64,000 bases of DNA, from assembly GCF_022807995.1 (NCBI RefSeq), contig NZ_CP094351.1:184501-248500 (forward strand), in the 5' to 3' direction. Of this stretch, positions 63,565 to 64,000 are shown one piece after another (positions within the stretch are counted from its first letter, which is position 1; each line of letters opens with the position of its first letter). Below the pieces are notes generated by a model. That model was not told where the DNA came from, did no database searches, and saw nothing but the letters and a program-made list of their open reading frames with translations. The DNA is from Pseudomonas orientalis. GTDB taxonomy: Bacteria; Pseudomonadota; Gammaproteobacteria; Pseudomonadales; Pseudomonadaceae. The position numbers and the translations under genes were made by a program.

Positions 63565-64000
63565 TCAGGGGGTGATTTTCAGGCCCAGTTGCTCGGCGGC
63601 TTGTACGGCGCAGGCTTCGTCCTGCGCGGCGCCGCCGGCACCGGCGATGCCCAGCGCGCCGACCAGCTCGGCGTCGGCGAACAGCGGCACGCCACCGCCG
63701 AGCAACAGCAACTCGGGCAAGCTGTTAAGGTTGGCGGCCTCGGGGTTGTTGCGCGCGCGCTCGGCGAACAGCCGGGTCGGGGTTTTGCTCGACAGCGCCG
63801 TGTAGGCCTTGCGCTGGCTGGCGAGGCTGTTGTGGGGGCCGACGCCGTCGGCGCGCAGGCCCAGCAACAGGTTGCCGCCACGGTCGAGCACGGTCAGCGC
63901 GGCGGTGCAGTGCGCCAGGCCGGCATCGGCCAGTTGGCGTGCGGTGCGCAGGTCCAGCTCGGCGTGACGTGGCAGTTGCGGTGTGGCCTGGGCGGCAGTC
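63565..64000 (-). CDS. GlcG/HbpS-type heme-binding-like protein, partial (start beyond window)
   Basis: About 145 residues of a DUF336 protein: LTVLDRGGNLLLGLRADGVG, SQRKAYTAL, GGGVPLFADAELVGALGIAG and the ending DEACAVQAAEQLGLKITP. The N-terminus and any signal peptide lie past 64000. It is 26 bp upstream of the hydroxyisourate hydrolase on the same strand, so they may be co-transcribed. Confidence 0.8.
   Translation of the reverse strand, partial: TAAQATPQLPRHAELDLRTARQLADAGLAHCTAALTVLDRGGNLLLGLRADGVGPHNSLASQRKAYTALSSKTPTRLFAERARNNPEAANLNSLPELLLLGGGVPLFADAELVGALGIAGAGGAAQDEACAVQAAEQLGLKITP

Overview
The window is about 64 kb of GC-rich chromosome from a Pseudomonas of the P. fluorescens group. 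This rests on three things seen here: the gene order (the pga tail, gabDT, the diguanylate cyclase/desA/PAS-GGDEF-EAL block, and an oscA-sbp-cysT-cysW-cysA cluster that matches the PA0286-PA0280 order of P. aeruginosa, inverted), at least a dozen intergenic REP/REPIN hairpins of two classic fluorescens types, and protein-level recognition. No database was searched.

Region 1 (1-1060) is the end of a PNAG exopolysaccharide operon (pgaC tail, pgaD), followed by one REPIN lying inside the loop of another. Region 2 (1100-23508) is a two-partner secretion / contact-dependent inhibition locus. It has one outer-membrane TpsB transporter and two giant TpsA exoproteins with almost identical N-termini and a duplicated upstream control region. 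Their C-terminal toxins differ: a GIY-YIG nuclease behind a VENN motif, and an unrecognised domain behind a DUF637-like region. Each toxin is followed directly by a small, AT-richer immunity gene. Region 3 (23675-27688) is an array of three AT-rich orphan immunity-type genes flanked by two paralogous lipoprotein genes. Palindromic elements of 60-63 bp separate the array genes, and a relic of the lipoprotein 3' end lies within it.

Region 4 (28106-36764) holds a type Va autotransporter; a three-gene lipoprotein operon (CsgG-like, DUF4810, DUF799); a VWA lipoprotein; an ECF sigma factor with a probable anti-sigma partner; and a LysE-family exporter. Region 5 (about 36.7-49.2 kb) is a decayed satellite-type genomic island next to tRNA-Arg(CCG). 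It contains GTGTTAC iteron-like repeats, a transposase scrap, a broken DUF927 primase/helicase, a coiled-coil protein, and two large cargo genes that are candidate defence proteins. One is a 1360-residue KAP P-loop NTPase with a membrane hairpin. The other is a metallophosphoesterase joined, across an 11-A tract that shifts the frame by -1, to a STAND-like NTPase/helical-repeat protein. That pair is the most interesting candidate for an undescribed system in this window.

Region 6 (49275-64000) is core metabolism: tRNA-Arg, GABA catabolism (gabD, gabT), a PAS-GGDEF diguanylate cyclase, an acyl-lipid desaturase, a PAS-GGDEF-EAL protein, the sulfur-starvation gene oscA with the sulfate ABC transporter (sbp, cysT, cysW, cysA), a DUF962 membrane protein, a Crp/Fnr-type regulator, a secreted 5-hydroxyisourate hydrolase, and a GlcG/HbpS-type protein cut by the window edge.
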